This document shows, in pieces, positions 56,853-64,000 of a stretch of 64,000 bases of DNA. The notes beneath the pieces were generated by a model, which was not told where the DNA came from, searched no databases, and worked only from the letters and a program-made list of their open reading frames with translations. Origin of the DNA: Dyella jiangningensis (GTDB lineage Bacteria > Pseudomonadota > Gammaproteobacteria > Xanthomonadales > Rhodanobacteraceae); the NCBI GenBank assembly GCA_000632805.1, contig CP007444.1:4700772-4764771 (forward strand), given 5' to 3'. The first letter of the stretch is position 1; each line of letters starts with the position of its first letter. The translations under genes and the position numbers were made by a program.

Positions 56853-57857
56853 TCAGAACGCCATGTCGAACGCAACTTCGCCCTGCACGCCGACCTGGTA
56901 GGCCGAGACGCGACGCTCGAAGAAGTTGGTCACTTCCTGCACGTCCTGCAGGTCCATGAAGTCGAACGGGTTCTTCGCGCCGTACTTCTTGGGCAGGTCG
57001 AGCTGGGTCAGGCGTTGGTCGGCGCAGTACTCCAGGTACTGGCGCATGTCCTTCACGGACAGGCCGGCCACGCCACCGGAGAGCACGTCCTCGGCGAACT
57101 GCGTCTCGCAGGCGATGGCCTCTTCAAGCATCTGCTCGATCTGCGTGCGCATGTCTTCGTCGAACAGGTCGGGTTCTTCCGCGCGCACGGTGCGCACCAC
57201 GTCGAAGGCGAACGCCATGTGGCAGCTCTCGTCGCGGAATACCCAGTTGGTGCCCGAGGCGAGGCCGTGCAGCAGGCCGCGCGAGCGCAGAAAATACACG
57301 TAGGCGAAGGCAGCAAAGAAGAACAGGCCCTCGATGCAGGCGGCGAAGCAGATCAGGTTGAGCAGGAACTGGCGACGGTGCTCACGCGTTTCCAGCGTCT
57401 TCAAGTCCTGCAGGGAATCGATCCACTTGAAGCAGAACTCGCCCTTCTGGCGGATCGAGGGGATGTTCTCGATGGCCGAAAACGCCTTGTTGCGCTCGTT
57501 CGGATCGGGGATATAGCTATCCAGCAGGGTGAGGTAGAACTGCACGTGCAGCGCTTCCTCGTACAGCTGGCGCGACAGGTACATGCGCGCCTCGGGCGCA
57601 TTGATGTGCTGGTACAGGTTGAGCACCAGGTTGTTCGCCACGATGGTGTCGCCGGTGGCGAAGAACGCGACGAGGCGATGGATCAGGTGACGGTCGGCCT
57701 CGCTCATCTTGGAGCGCAGGTCGGTCACGTCCAGCGAGAAGTCCACTTCGTCCACCGTCCAGGTGTTCTTGATGGCGTTGCGATACATCTCGTAGAACTC
57801 GGGGTAGCGCATGGGGCGCAAGGTGAGTTCGAAACCGGGATCGAGGATGTGGGACAT
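56853..57857 (-). CDS. nrdB: Class Ia ribonucleotide reductase beta subunit
   Basis: A 334-residue NrdB. The di-iron and radical site is visible: D70 in ATGD, E101 and H104 in YEEALHVQFY, with Y108 in the place of the radical tyrosine, then LICFAACIEGLFFFAAFAYV with the second Glu and RDESCHMAFAFDVV with the Glu/His pair. The C-terminus (GEVAFDMAF) should dock to NrdA. It is the last gene of the operon nrdA-KTSC-nrdB, 24 bases after the KTSC gene. The enzyme needs oxygen to form its radical. Confidence 0.96.
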   Translation of the reverse strand: MSHILDPGFELTLRPMRYPEFYEMYRNAIKNTWTVDEVDFSLDVTDLRSKMSEADRHLIHRLVAFFATGDTIVANNLVLNLYQHINAPEARMYLSRQLYEEALHVQFYLTLLDSYIPDPNERNKAFSAIENIPSIRQKGEFCFKWIDSLQDLKTLETREHRRQFLLNLICFAACIEGLFFFAAFAYVYFLRSRGLLHGLASGTNWVFRDESCHMAFAFDVVRTVRAEEPDLFDEDMRTQIEQMLEEAIACETQFAEDVLSGGVAGLSVKDMRQYLEYCADQRLTQLDLPKKYGAKNPFDFMDLQDVQEVTNFFERRVSAYQVGVQGEVAFDMAF

Positions 57858-57881
57858 GGCGTTCCTTGAATGCCGTGGCGC

Positions 57882-58112
57882 TCAATAGAGCTTGCGCGCG
57901 TAGTTTTCGCGCACAAAACGACTGATGTAGGTGGAAAGACCGATGCCAGCCTCGGCGAGCATCTGCATGTTCCTCACATGCATGCGGCCGGGCTTGGCAT
58001 GGGTGTATTCGTAGATGTCGCCATTGACGAAGCGCACCCGGATGAAACCGTCGCCACATTCGTAGCTGGCGACGCCGGTCTTCTTCCCGCTGAGGTTGCG
58101 GTAGCGCTTCAT
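57882..58112 (-). CDS. KTSC-domain protein inside the nrdAB operon
   Basis: A 76-residue protein: MKRYRNLSGKKTGVASYECG, FIRVRFVNGDIYEYTHAKPG and an Ile/Leu-rich C-terminal helix are consistent with the KTSC domain (the SGVASYEY...YxY pattern), usually found fused to lysyl-tRNA synthetase-like or stand-alone proteins. It lies between nrdA (12 bases upstream) and nrdB (24 bases downstream), so it is very probably co-transcribed. Function unknown; a nucleic-acid or enzyme-regulating role has been suggested for the fold but is not proven. The start is well defined by AGCGG and the operon spacing. Confidence 0.8.
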   Translation of the reverse strand: MKRYRNLSGKKTGVASYECGDGFIRVRFVNGDIYEYTHAKPGRMHVRNMQMLAEAGIGLSTYISRFVRENYARKLY

Positions 58113-58124
58113 GGCACGCGTCCG

Positions 58125-60611
58125 TTACTGGCAGGCCTCGCAATATTCGGGGTTCTCCAGTGAACAGAACACGGCTGCCGTGGCCTGCTCCTGCTCGGCA
58201 GCGGGCGCGGCCTTGGCCGTCGGCGCGGCCGACACGGTGGTCTTGGCGATCTTGGTTGCCGGACGCGAGCGCAGGTAGTACGTGGTCTTGATGCCCGCCT
58301 TCCACGCATACATGTACATCGAGCTCAACTGACCGATGTTCGGGTTTTCCATGAACAGGTTCAGCGACTGGCTCTGGTCGATGTACGCCCCGCGTGCGGC
58401 GCCGAGATCGATCAGGGCCTTCTGTGGCAGTTCCCACACGGTGCGGTAGATGCTGCGCAGACGTTCCGGAATCGCGCTGATGCCCTGGATCGAACCTTCG
58501 GCCAGCTTGATCGCGTCGCGGACTTCCGCCGTCCACAGGCCCAGCGTCTTCAGTTCTTCCACCAGGTAACGGTTCACCACCAGGAAGTCGCCTGACAGCG
58601 TCTCGCGCTTGAACAGGTTGCTCACCTGCGGCTCGATGCACTCGTAGCAACCGGCAATCGACGCGATGGTGGCGGTCGGCGCAATCGCGATCAGCAGCGA
58701 GTTGCGCAGGCCCTTGGCCTTGATGGATTCGCGCAGCGCGTCCCAGCGAGCCTGGTCGTTCGGCTTGGCGTTTACCCAGTAGTCGAACTGCAGCTCGCCG
58801 TTGGCAGCGCGGCTTTCGGCAAAGCCCGGGTGTGGGCCGTGTTCCATCGCCAGTTCGTTCGACTGCGACAGCGCGTTGAAGTAGATCTCTTCCGCGATAC
58901 GCGTCGACAGCGCCAGCGCCTCGGCCGAGTCGAACGGCAGGCGCAGCTTGAAGAATACGTCCTGCAGGCCCATCACGCCCAAGCCCACCGGACGCCACTT
59001 GTTGTTGGCGACTTTGGCGGTATCGATCGGATAGAAGTTGAGGTCGATCACGCGATCGAGCTGGCGCACGGCGGTGCGTACCGTGGCGGCGAGCTTGTCG
59101 AAATCGAAGCGGCCGTCCACCACATGGCGCGACAGGTTCACCGAGCCCAGGTTGCACACCGCCGTTTCGTTCGCGTTGGTGACTTCCAGGATCTCGGTGC
59201 ACAGGTTCGACAAGTGGATGACGTTTTCCGCCTTCGCCGTCTGGTTGCTGGTGGCGTTGCTGCGGTCCTTGAACGTCATCCAGCCGTTGCCGGTTTGCGC
59301 CAGCGTGCGCAGCATGCGCGCATACAGCTCGCGTGCCTTCACCTTCTTCACGGCGAGGCCCGCGGCTTCCGCTTCGCGGTAGGCCTTTTCGAAGGTCTCA
59401 CCCCAGCTGTCGACGAAGTGCGGCACCACCTTGGGATCGAACAGCGACCATTCGCCGTCGCTCTCCACGCGGCGCATGAATTCGTCGGGAATCCAGTTGG
59501 CGAGGTTGAGGTTGTGCGTGCGGCGCGCTTCGTCGCCGGTGTTGTCGCGCAGCTCGAGGAATTCCTCGATGTCGCCGTGCCACGGCTCCAGGTACACGCA
59601 GGCCGCACCCTTGCGCTTGCCACCCTGGTTCACGGCGGCAACCGAGGCGTCCAGCGTCTTCAACCACGGCACCAGGCCGTTGGAATGGCCGTTGGTGCCC
59701 TTGATCAGCGAGCCGCGCGAACGCACGCGCGAGTAGGCCAGGCCGATGCCGCCGGCGAACTTGCTGAGCTTGGCGACGTCACCGTACTTCTCGTAGATCG
59801 ATTCCAGCGAATCTGCCGGTGAATCGAGCAGGAAGCACGAGCTCAACTGCTCGTGCGCGGTGCCCGAGTTGAACAGGGTCGGCGAGCTGGCGATGTATTC
59901 CAGCGAGGAGAGCAGGCGATACAGCTCCAGCGTCTCGCCGATCTCGCTGCCGCCCAGCGCGCAGGCGATGCGCATGAAGAAGTGCTGCGGCGTCTCGATC
60001 ACCTTGCGCAGCTGCGGGTGGCGCAGCAGGTAGCGGTCGTACACCGTGCGCAGGCCGAAGTATTCGAAGCGGCGCGTGGCCAGCGGATCGATCGCGTCGT
60101 TGAGCTTGCGCGAGTTGGCCGAGACGAAATCGCGCAGGCGATCGTTGACGATGCCCAGCTCCGAGCCGCGCGCGATCGACTGCGAGAAGCTCTGGATTTC
60201 CTGGCCGCTCACTTCCTTGTCGATGTACGCGCCCAGCAGGCGCGCAGCGAGCTGGCCGTATTCGGGTTCTTCCGCGGTGAGCGCGGCGGCGGTGCGGATG
60301 GACAGTTCGTCCAGCTCCTGCGTGGTGGCGCCGTCGTACAGGCCGCCGATGGTCTTGAGCGCCACGCGCAGCGGATCGACCGCATGCAGGCCTTCGCTGC
60401 TGCGGGTCACGGCGCGGACGATCTTGTTCACGTCCACCGTTTCCTGGCGACCGTTGCGCTTGGTCACGCGCATCTGGCCCGGGTTGTGCGGCGGGGTCAG
60501 CGCGAACGGCGTGTCCGTGCGTGGCGTTTCGGCCACGGCGGTGTCGGCGGAAAAAGCGGTGTCGGCGCGATCGTCCTCACGTTCGCGGCCGGTGGTATCG
60601 ATAGGTTGCAT
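58125..60611 (-). CDS. nrdA: Class Ia ribonucleotide reductase alpha subunit
   Basis: An 828-residue NrdA. After a charged N-terminus, residues 45-135 form an ATP-cone (MRVTKRNGRQETVDVNKIVR) that controls overall activity. The catalytic barrel contains SSPTLFNSGT, SSCFLL (active-site Cys), NLCTEI with the radical Cys/Glu, AVCNLGSVNLSR and the C-terminal YxY-type IAPTATIASIAGCYECIEPQ. The tail ends ENPEYCEACQ, the CxxC pair that re-reduces the site. Converts NDPs to dNDPs. ATG 60611 is the probable start. A cobalamin riboswitch lies 160 bases upstream. Confidence 0.96.
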   Translation of the reverse strand: MQPIDTTGREREDDRADTAFSADTAVAETPRTDTPFALTPPHNPGQMRVTKRNGRQETVDVNKIVRAVTRSSEGLHAVDPLRVALKTIGGLYDGATTQELDELSIRTAAALTAEEPEYGQLAARLLGAYIDKEVSGQEIQSFSQSIARGSELGIVNDRLRDFVSANSRKLNDAIDPLATRRFEYFGLRTVYDRYLLRHPQLRKVIETPQHFFMRIACALGGSEIGETLELYRLLSSLEYIASSPTLFNSGTAHEQLSSCFLLDSPADSLESIYEKYGDVAKLSKFAGGIGLAYSRVRSRGSLIKGTNGHSNGLVPWLKTLDASVAAVNQGGKRKGAACVYLEPWHGDIEEFLELRDNTGDEARRTHNLNLANWIPDEFMRRVESDGEWSLFDPKVVPHFVDSWGETFEKAYREAEAAGLAVKKVKARELYARMLRTLAQTGNGWMTFKDRSNATSNQTAKAENVIHLSNLCTEILEVTNANETAVCNLGSVNLSRHVVDGRFDFDKLAATVRTAVRQLDRVIDLNFYPIDTAKVANNKWRPVGLGVMGLQDVFFKLRLPFDSAEALALSTRIAEEIYFNALSQSNELAMEHGPHPGFAESRAANGELQFDYWVNAKPNDQARWDALRESIKAKGLRNSLLIAIAPTATIASIAGCYECIEPQVSNLFKRETLSGDFLVVNRYLVEELKTLGLWTAEVRDAIKLAEGSIQGISAIPERLRSIYRTVWELPQKALIDLGAARGAYIDQSQSLNLFMENPNIGQLSSMYMYAWKAGIKTTYYLRSRPATKIAKTTVSAAPTAKAAPAAEQEQATAAVFCSLENPEYCEACQ

Positions 60612-60771
60612 GTCGACTTCGCTCCAAGCGTGGTCATCAACCGCCTGCTCCCGCGCGCAGGGCTGAAGAGATGCACTTCCGCGGACGGTCGAGCAGCAAG
60701 GCGGATCGCCCTGCGCATCGACGCACTTCCCCGCGGAAGCCGTCATCTCGCACCGCGGCGCTCAGGCCACG

Positions 60772-60940
60772 ATGTGTCGGCAGGTCTTCGGACTCGCGGA
60801 CCACGGGCCTTGCGACCCGACCTACTCGCTCCCGCTTCCCAGCCGCTGAGGGCCAGTGCGTTGTTGGCTTTCGTTTCCGCTTACCGCTGCGGGGCAGTTC
60901 CGGATTTCCACCGGATTCCCTATTAAGCCAGTCCGACATC
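60772..60940 (-). promoter_or_regulatory. Cobalamin (adenosylcobalamin) riboswitch upstream of nrdA
   Basis: Read on the minus strand, the leader contains the conserved blocks of B12 riboswitches in order: AATAGGGAATCCGGTG, AAATCCGGAACTGCCCCGCA, GCGGTAAG, GCACTGG followed by CTGGGAAG, GCGAGTAGG and GCGAGTCCGAAGACCTGCC. The spacing fits the complete aptamer. Further downstream an inverted repeat CTTCCGCGG/CCGCGGAAG could form the expression platform. Binding of cobalamin would lower expression of the B12-independent RNR. No class II (B12-dependent) RNR gene is in the window. Confidence 0.92.
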
Positions 60941-60968
60941 AAGTCTGAGAGTGGCACCGACGGGGCAC

Positions 60969-60997
60969 AACATATCGGGCCCGCAGGGGCGGGTCAA
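60969..60997 (-). promoter_or_regulatory. Promoter of the riboswitch-nrdA transcript
   Basis: On the minus strand TTGACC (60992-60997) and TATGTT (60969-60974) are separated by 17 bases, ideal sigma-70 spacing, about 30 bases before the riboswitch begins. Confidence 0.65.
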
Positions 60998-61206
60998 CCC
61001 AATACCTTGTGGATGGCGTGTGGATAAGGCCGAAAACCCAAGTGCCTGCGCGGGTTAATCGGGCCAGGAAAATTTCCTACGGCAGGCGTGAGCTGCCGGC
61101 CGCGTGCGAAGGAGCCACATGCATGCGGGGTCGGCAATGCGCCTTGCATTGCAGCGGCTGGCCACGCCATGCAAGCTGCCATGCGTCCTTGGGGAGAGGT
61201 TTGGCG

Positions 61207-62448
61207 ATGGGCCATCCGCTGTTGCTCGTTCAACTGCTCGTGATCATCGTCGCCTCGCGCCTGCTGGCATGGCTGCTGCGCTGGCTTGGGCAGCCCGCCG
61301 TGGTTGGCGAGATGCTCGCGGGACTCGCGCTGGGTCCGCTGTTGTTCGGCGCGCTGGCGCCGTCGTGGCAGGCGAGCCTGTTTCCTGCCGATAGCCTTGG
61401 CGCCCTGCAGAGCCTGAGCACGCTGGGCCTGGTGTTGTTCATGACGGTCATCGGCGCCGAGCTGCGCGTGCCGACGGGCAGCCGCCTGCTGCGGCCGGCG
61501 ATGTGGGTCGGTGGACTGGCGTTCGTGCTGCCCGGCCTGCTGGCGCTCGGTGTTTCACCCTGGTTGTTCCGCAGCTATGCGCCGACCGGCGTGTCGTACG
61601 GGCCGTTTGCGATGTTCATGGCCACGGCGTGTGCCATCACGGCGTTGCCGGTGATGGCGCGCATCGTGAAGGAGCGCGGACTCACCGACAGTCTTCCGGG
61701 CCGCCTGGGCATCGCCGCCGCCGCCGTGGCCGATGTGCTGGCCTGGGTGTCGCTGGCCCTGGTGGTGGCGTTGATCAGCGCGCACGGTAACTGGCTGCCG
61801 TTCTGGCGGACCATTGGCGGGTTGGTGCTGCTGCTCGGCGTCGCCTGGTTCGTGTTGCGTCCCTCATGCGCGTGGCTGCTTGCGCGGCATGCGCCCGATG
61901 GTCACGCGAACGGTGCGGTACTCGCGTTCCTGCTGGCGGGCGCGATCGGTTGCGCGGCGATCACCGAATGGCTGGGCCTGCATGCCGTGTTCGGCGCGTT
62001 CCTGTTCGGCTTGTGCCTGCCGCGCGACGACCGGTTGCTGCAGGGCCTGATCGAACGCGTGGAGCACGTCACCCTCGCAACGTTGGTGCCGGTGTTCTTC
62101 GTGCTCGCGGGGCTGAGCACCACCGCGCAGCTGTTGAGCGCGGATGCCGGCCTCGCGCTGGCACTCGTGCTCGCCGTGTCGATCCTCGGCAAGCTCATCG
62201 GCGGTACGGCCGGTGCGCGCCTTTCAGGTCAAGGCTGGCGCAACAGCCTCGCCGTCGGCTCGCTGATGAATGCGCGCGGCATGATGGAGCTCATCGTGAT
62301 CAAGGTGGGCCTCGACGCCGGCGTGATCACGCCGGCGATGTTCACCATTTTGCTTGTGATGGCGATCGTCACCACGATGATGACGACGCCGATGGTGATG
62401 GGCTTGCTGGATCGCAAGCGCATCACCGACGCACTCACGAACCATTGA
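61207..62448 (+). CDS. CPA2 family cation:proton antiporter (Kef-type membrane component)
   Basis: A 413-residue integral membrane protein with about 12 TM helices. VVGEMLAGLALGPLLFGALA, LSTLGLVLFMTVIGAEL and FMATACAITALPVMARIVKE are typical of the Na+/H+ exchanger domain of the CPA2 family, with the ion-binding Asp in AVADVLAWVSLALVV. The C-terminal regulatory RCK/TrkA domains of Kef proteins are absent, so this is the short, membrane-only type. It exchanges Na+ or K+ for H+. GGGGAG lies 11 bases before ATG 61207; the longer upstream open frame has no similarity. Confidence 0.93.
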   Translation: MGHPLLLVQLLVIIVASRLLAWLLRWLGQPAVVGEMLAGLALGPLLFGALAPSWQASLFPADSLGALQSLSTLGLVLFMTVIGAELRVPTGSRLLRPAMWVGGLAFVLPGLLALGVSPWLFRSYAPTGVSYGPFAMFMATACAITALPVMARIVKERGLTDSLPGRLGIAAAAVADVLAWVSLALVVALISAHGNWLPFWRTIGGLVLLLGVAWFVLRPSCAWLLARHAPDGHANGAVLAFLLAGAIGCAAITEWLGLHAVFGAFLFGLCLPRDDRLLQGLIERVEHVTLATLVPVFFVLAGLSTTAQLLSADAGLALALVLAVSILGKLIGGTAGARLSGQGWRNSLAVGSLMNARGMMELIVIKVGLDAGVITPAMFTILLVMAIVTTMMTTPMVMGLLDRKRITDALTNH

Positions 62449-62454
62449 TGATGC

Positions 62455-63312
62455 CTAGCCTTCGTCCAGTGGCGTAAGCAGGCGTACCTCGTCGATCAGC
62501 GGCTGTACCCGATCGTCCGCAACGGCATCGGCCGCGCCCGGCATCGCTGCATCGGTGGAGGCCCAGGGGGCTTTCTGCCGCTCGCCCGGCAAATAGGCTT
62601 CCCATTGGCCATAGGGCGGATCCATCGAGCCGGGGCGAATGCCCTGGAAGATTTTGTACTTGATGGGCACGCGGACCAGCCAATAAGGATCGTTGGCATG
62701 TTCGCCGCGACTCGGAACCTGCCAGGTCCACCCACGTGCCGTGGCGAGTGCGGAACTGGCGAAGAGCTTGCGCAGGCGCTCGCGCTCGGACGGATCGGCG
62801 TAAGTGAGCAGATTGACCTGTTCGGCGATGGCATCAGCGACCTTGCCGTCGCGATCCACCTTCACCATGAGGTACACGGCGGCGGAAACGCGCTGGTCGA
62901 TCGCCTTGCGCGGATAGACCGGATTGGTGCGATTGAGCGGCTGCAGATCTTCTTCCGGAGCCCCGGCATTCTTGCCGAAACTGGCGCCAGCAATGCGCAC
63001 GGTCGCGCGGTCCTTGTCGATCGCGCGCGCAACGATGCGCAGACTCATGGATTCCTTGAGGGGAGCCTCACCGGGCTTGGCCAGTGTGAACTTCCAGGTC
63101 GGCAAGCTGCGCTGGACAACCTCGCCCACTTCAGGCGGCAACTTCTCGGCATGATCGAGCGCATAACTGTCCACGCTGCCGTCGGCCCTGATGGTCATGG
63201 TGCCGGTAACCAGCATGCTGGCTTCCGCCTGCCCGACGGTGTCCGCGGCATACACGTGGCAGCTTGCCGACACGATGCATGCGGCGACGAATGCGCGCAT
63301 TCCCTGTTTCAT
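62455..63312 (-). CDS. Periplasmic protein with TonB-like C-terminal domain
   Basis: A 285-residue protein with a signal peptide (RAFVAACIVSASCHVYAA) and no TM anchor or Pro-rich linker. The second half has the TonB C-terminal pattern LNRTNPVYPRKAIDQRVSAA, YLMVKVDRDGKVADAIAEQV, where the YPxxA and GxV elements of energy-transducer TonB proteins are visible. The C-terminal end is longer than usual. Such soluble TonB-like proteins are common in Xanthomonadales and are of unclear function. It is convergent with the antiporter gene, their 3' ends only 6 bases apart. MKQGMR at 63312 is preceded by a good AAGGAGG. Confidence 0.8.
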   Translation of the reverse strand: MKQGMRAFVAACIVSASCHVYAADTVGQAEASMLVTGTMTIRADGSVDSYALDHAEKLPPEVGEVVQRSLPTWKFTLAKPGEAPLKESMSLRIVARAIDKDRATVRIAGASFGKNAGAPEEDLQPLNRTNPVYPRKAIDQRVSAAVYLMVKVDRDGKVADAIAEQVNLLTYADPSERERLRKLFASSALATARGWTWQVPSRGEHANDPYWLVRVPIKYKIFQGIRPGSMDPPYGQWEAYLPGERQKAPWASTDAAMPGAADAVADDRVQPLIDEVRLLTPLDEG

Positions 63313-63383
63313 GACGTCCTCCTTGAGATGTCGACTGGAGTGTAGCGACGGGCACGCCGGCGGCGACCGACGTGCCCATGCTG

Positions 63384-64000
63384 TCACCAGATGCGCACGC
63401 GTTCCTGCGGCGACAAGTACAGCTTCTGGCCCGACTCCACCCCAAACGCCTGATACCACGCATCCATATTGCGCACCGGCCCGTTCACGCGGAACTTGCG
63501 TGGCGAGTGCGGATCGCTGGTGACCTGGCGGCGGATGGCGTCGTCGGTGAGCTTGCCACGCCATGCCTGTGCCCAGCCGAGGAAGACGCGCTGGTCGCCG
63601 GTGAGGCCGTCGATCACCGGCGCCGGCTTGCCGTGCAACGACGCATGATACGCATCGAGGGCCAGCGTGAGGCCGCCGAGGTCGGCGATGTTCTCGCCCA
63701 TGGTGAGGTTGCCGTTGATGTGCACGCCCGTCAGCGGCTGGAACGCGTCGTACTGCTCGCCGAGCTTCTTTGCACGCTCTTCGAAGGCCTTGGCGTCGTC
63801 GGCCGTCCACCAGTCGCGCAGGTTGCCGTCGGCGTCGATCTTGCGGCCCTGGTCGTCGAAGCCGTGCGTGAGCTCGTGGCCGATCACGCCGCCGATGGCG
63901 CCGTAATTGATGGCCGGATCGGCGTTGGGATCGAAGATCGGCGGCTGCAGGATGGCCGCGGGAAACACGATGTCACGCAGCGAGCCGTTGTACGCGTCGT
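63384..64000 (-). CDS. M13 family (neprilysin-like) metallopeptidase, C-terminal part
   Basis: The gene runs off the right edge; the 205 codons seen are the C-terminal third. The frame reads LRDIVFPAAILQPPIFDPNA, then GGVIGHELTHGFDDQGRKID with the HExxH zinc site, and GENIADLGGLTLALDAY with the third ligand Glu, ending VNGPVRNMDAWYQAFGVE and ERVRIW, as is typical of M13 enzymes (about 680 residues, secreted). These peptidases cleave oligopeptides on the amino side of hydrophobic residues. It ends 71 bases before the TonB-like gene, on the same strand. Confidence 0.95.
   Translation of the reverse strand, partial: DAYNGSLRDIVFPAAILQPPIFDPNADPAINYGAIGGVIGHELTHGFDDQGRKIDADGNLRDWWTADDAKAFEERAKKLGEQYDAFQPLTGVHINGNLTMGENIADLGGLTLALDAYHASLHGKPAPVIDGLTGDQRVFLGWAQAWRGKLTDDAIRRQVTSDPHSPRKFRVNGPVRNMDAWYQAFGVESGQKLYLSPQERVRIW

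Overview
The window looks like a chromosomal segment of a GC-rich gammaproteobacterium of the Xanthomonadales, most likely the Rhodanobacteraceae (Dyella, Luteibacter, Rhodanobacter and relatives). The evidence is high GC with strong G/C third positions, many secreted peptidases and a TonB-dependent receptor, a type II QueF, Pseudomonas-like GTGGGAGCGC REP palindromes, and proteins typical of soil and plant-associated Xanthomonadales. No prophage, insertion sequence or CRISPR array is visible. Genus assignment is inference.

Layout. 1-3.6 kb: end of an M61 peptidase, a REP-rich mosaic repeat, tRNA-Arg(CCG), then what appears to be a decayed BigR-type sulfur operon in which only the persulfide dioxygenase-like Blh is intact. 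3.6-17 kb: CsbD and HdeD stress proteins, a lipoprotein, queF, an M1 peptidase, an S45 acylase, and a PmrAB-like two-component system placed beside a PAP2 phosphatase and a TonB-dependent receptor. 17-28 kb: small-molecule metabolism and regulators (Gfo/Idh/MocA oxidoreductase, isocitrate lyase/PEP mutase family enzyme, AraC and LysR regulators, SnoaL protein, Tat-exported deacetylase, SDR, VOC protein) and a frameshifted arr rifampin ADP-ribosyltransferase. 28-32 kb: an NO-response cluster (nsrR, quinol NO reductase norB, dihaem cytochrome c) with two NsrR-type palindromes and an FNR-like box.

32-44 kb: deoxyribosyltransferase, MscS channel, an ECF sigma factor with a SnoaL-like tail next to a small monooxygenase, a Ser/Thr phospho-signalling module (PP2C, LysM/TPR lipoprotein, transmembrane kinase, FHA protein), then GST, Lrp, aldo/keto reductase and LysR genes. 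44-54 kb: amidohydrolase, a second and third copy of the mosaic repeat, another GST, a DPP IV-like S9 peptidase and a BlaI/BlaR1-like pair with perfect TACA-N2-TGTA operators. 54-64 kb: a lipoprotein of the SPFH family, two tandem bacteriohemerythrins preceded by FNR-type boxes, the class Ia ribonucleotide reductase operon nrdA-KTSC-nrdB under a cobalamin riboswitch, a Kef-type antiporter, a TonB-like protein and the 3' part of an M13 peptidase.

Three themes recur: oxygen and nitric oxide adaptation (NsrR, NorB, hemerythrins, FNR boxes, B12-controlled oxygen-dependent RNR), peptide scavenging by secreted peptidases, and genome erosion or mosaicism (bigR and pmpB remnants, arr frameshift, shuffled repeat modules). 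All family assignments come from reading motifs by eye; no database search was possible.
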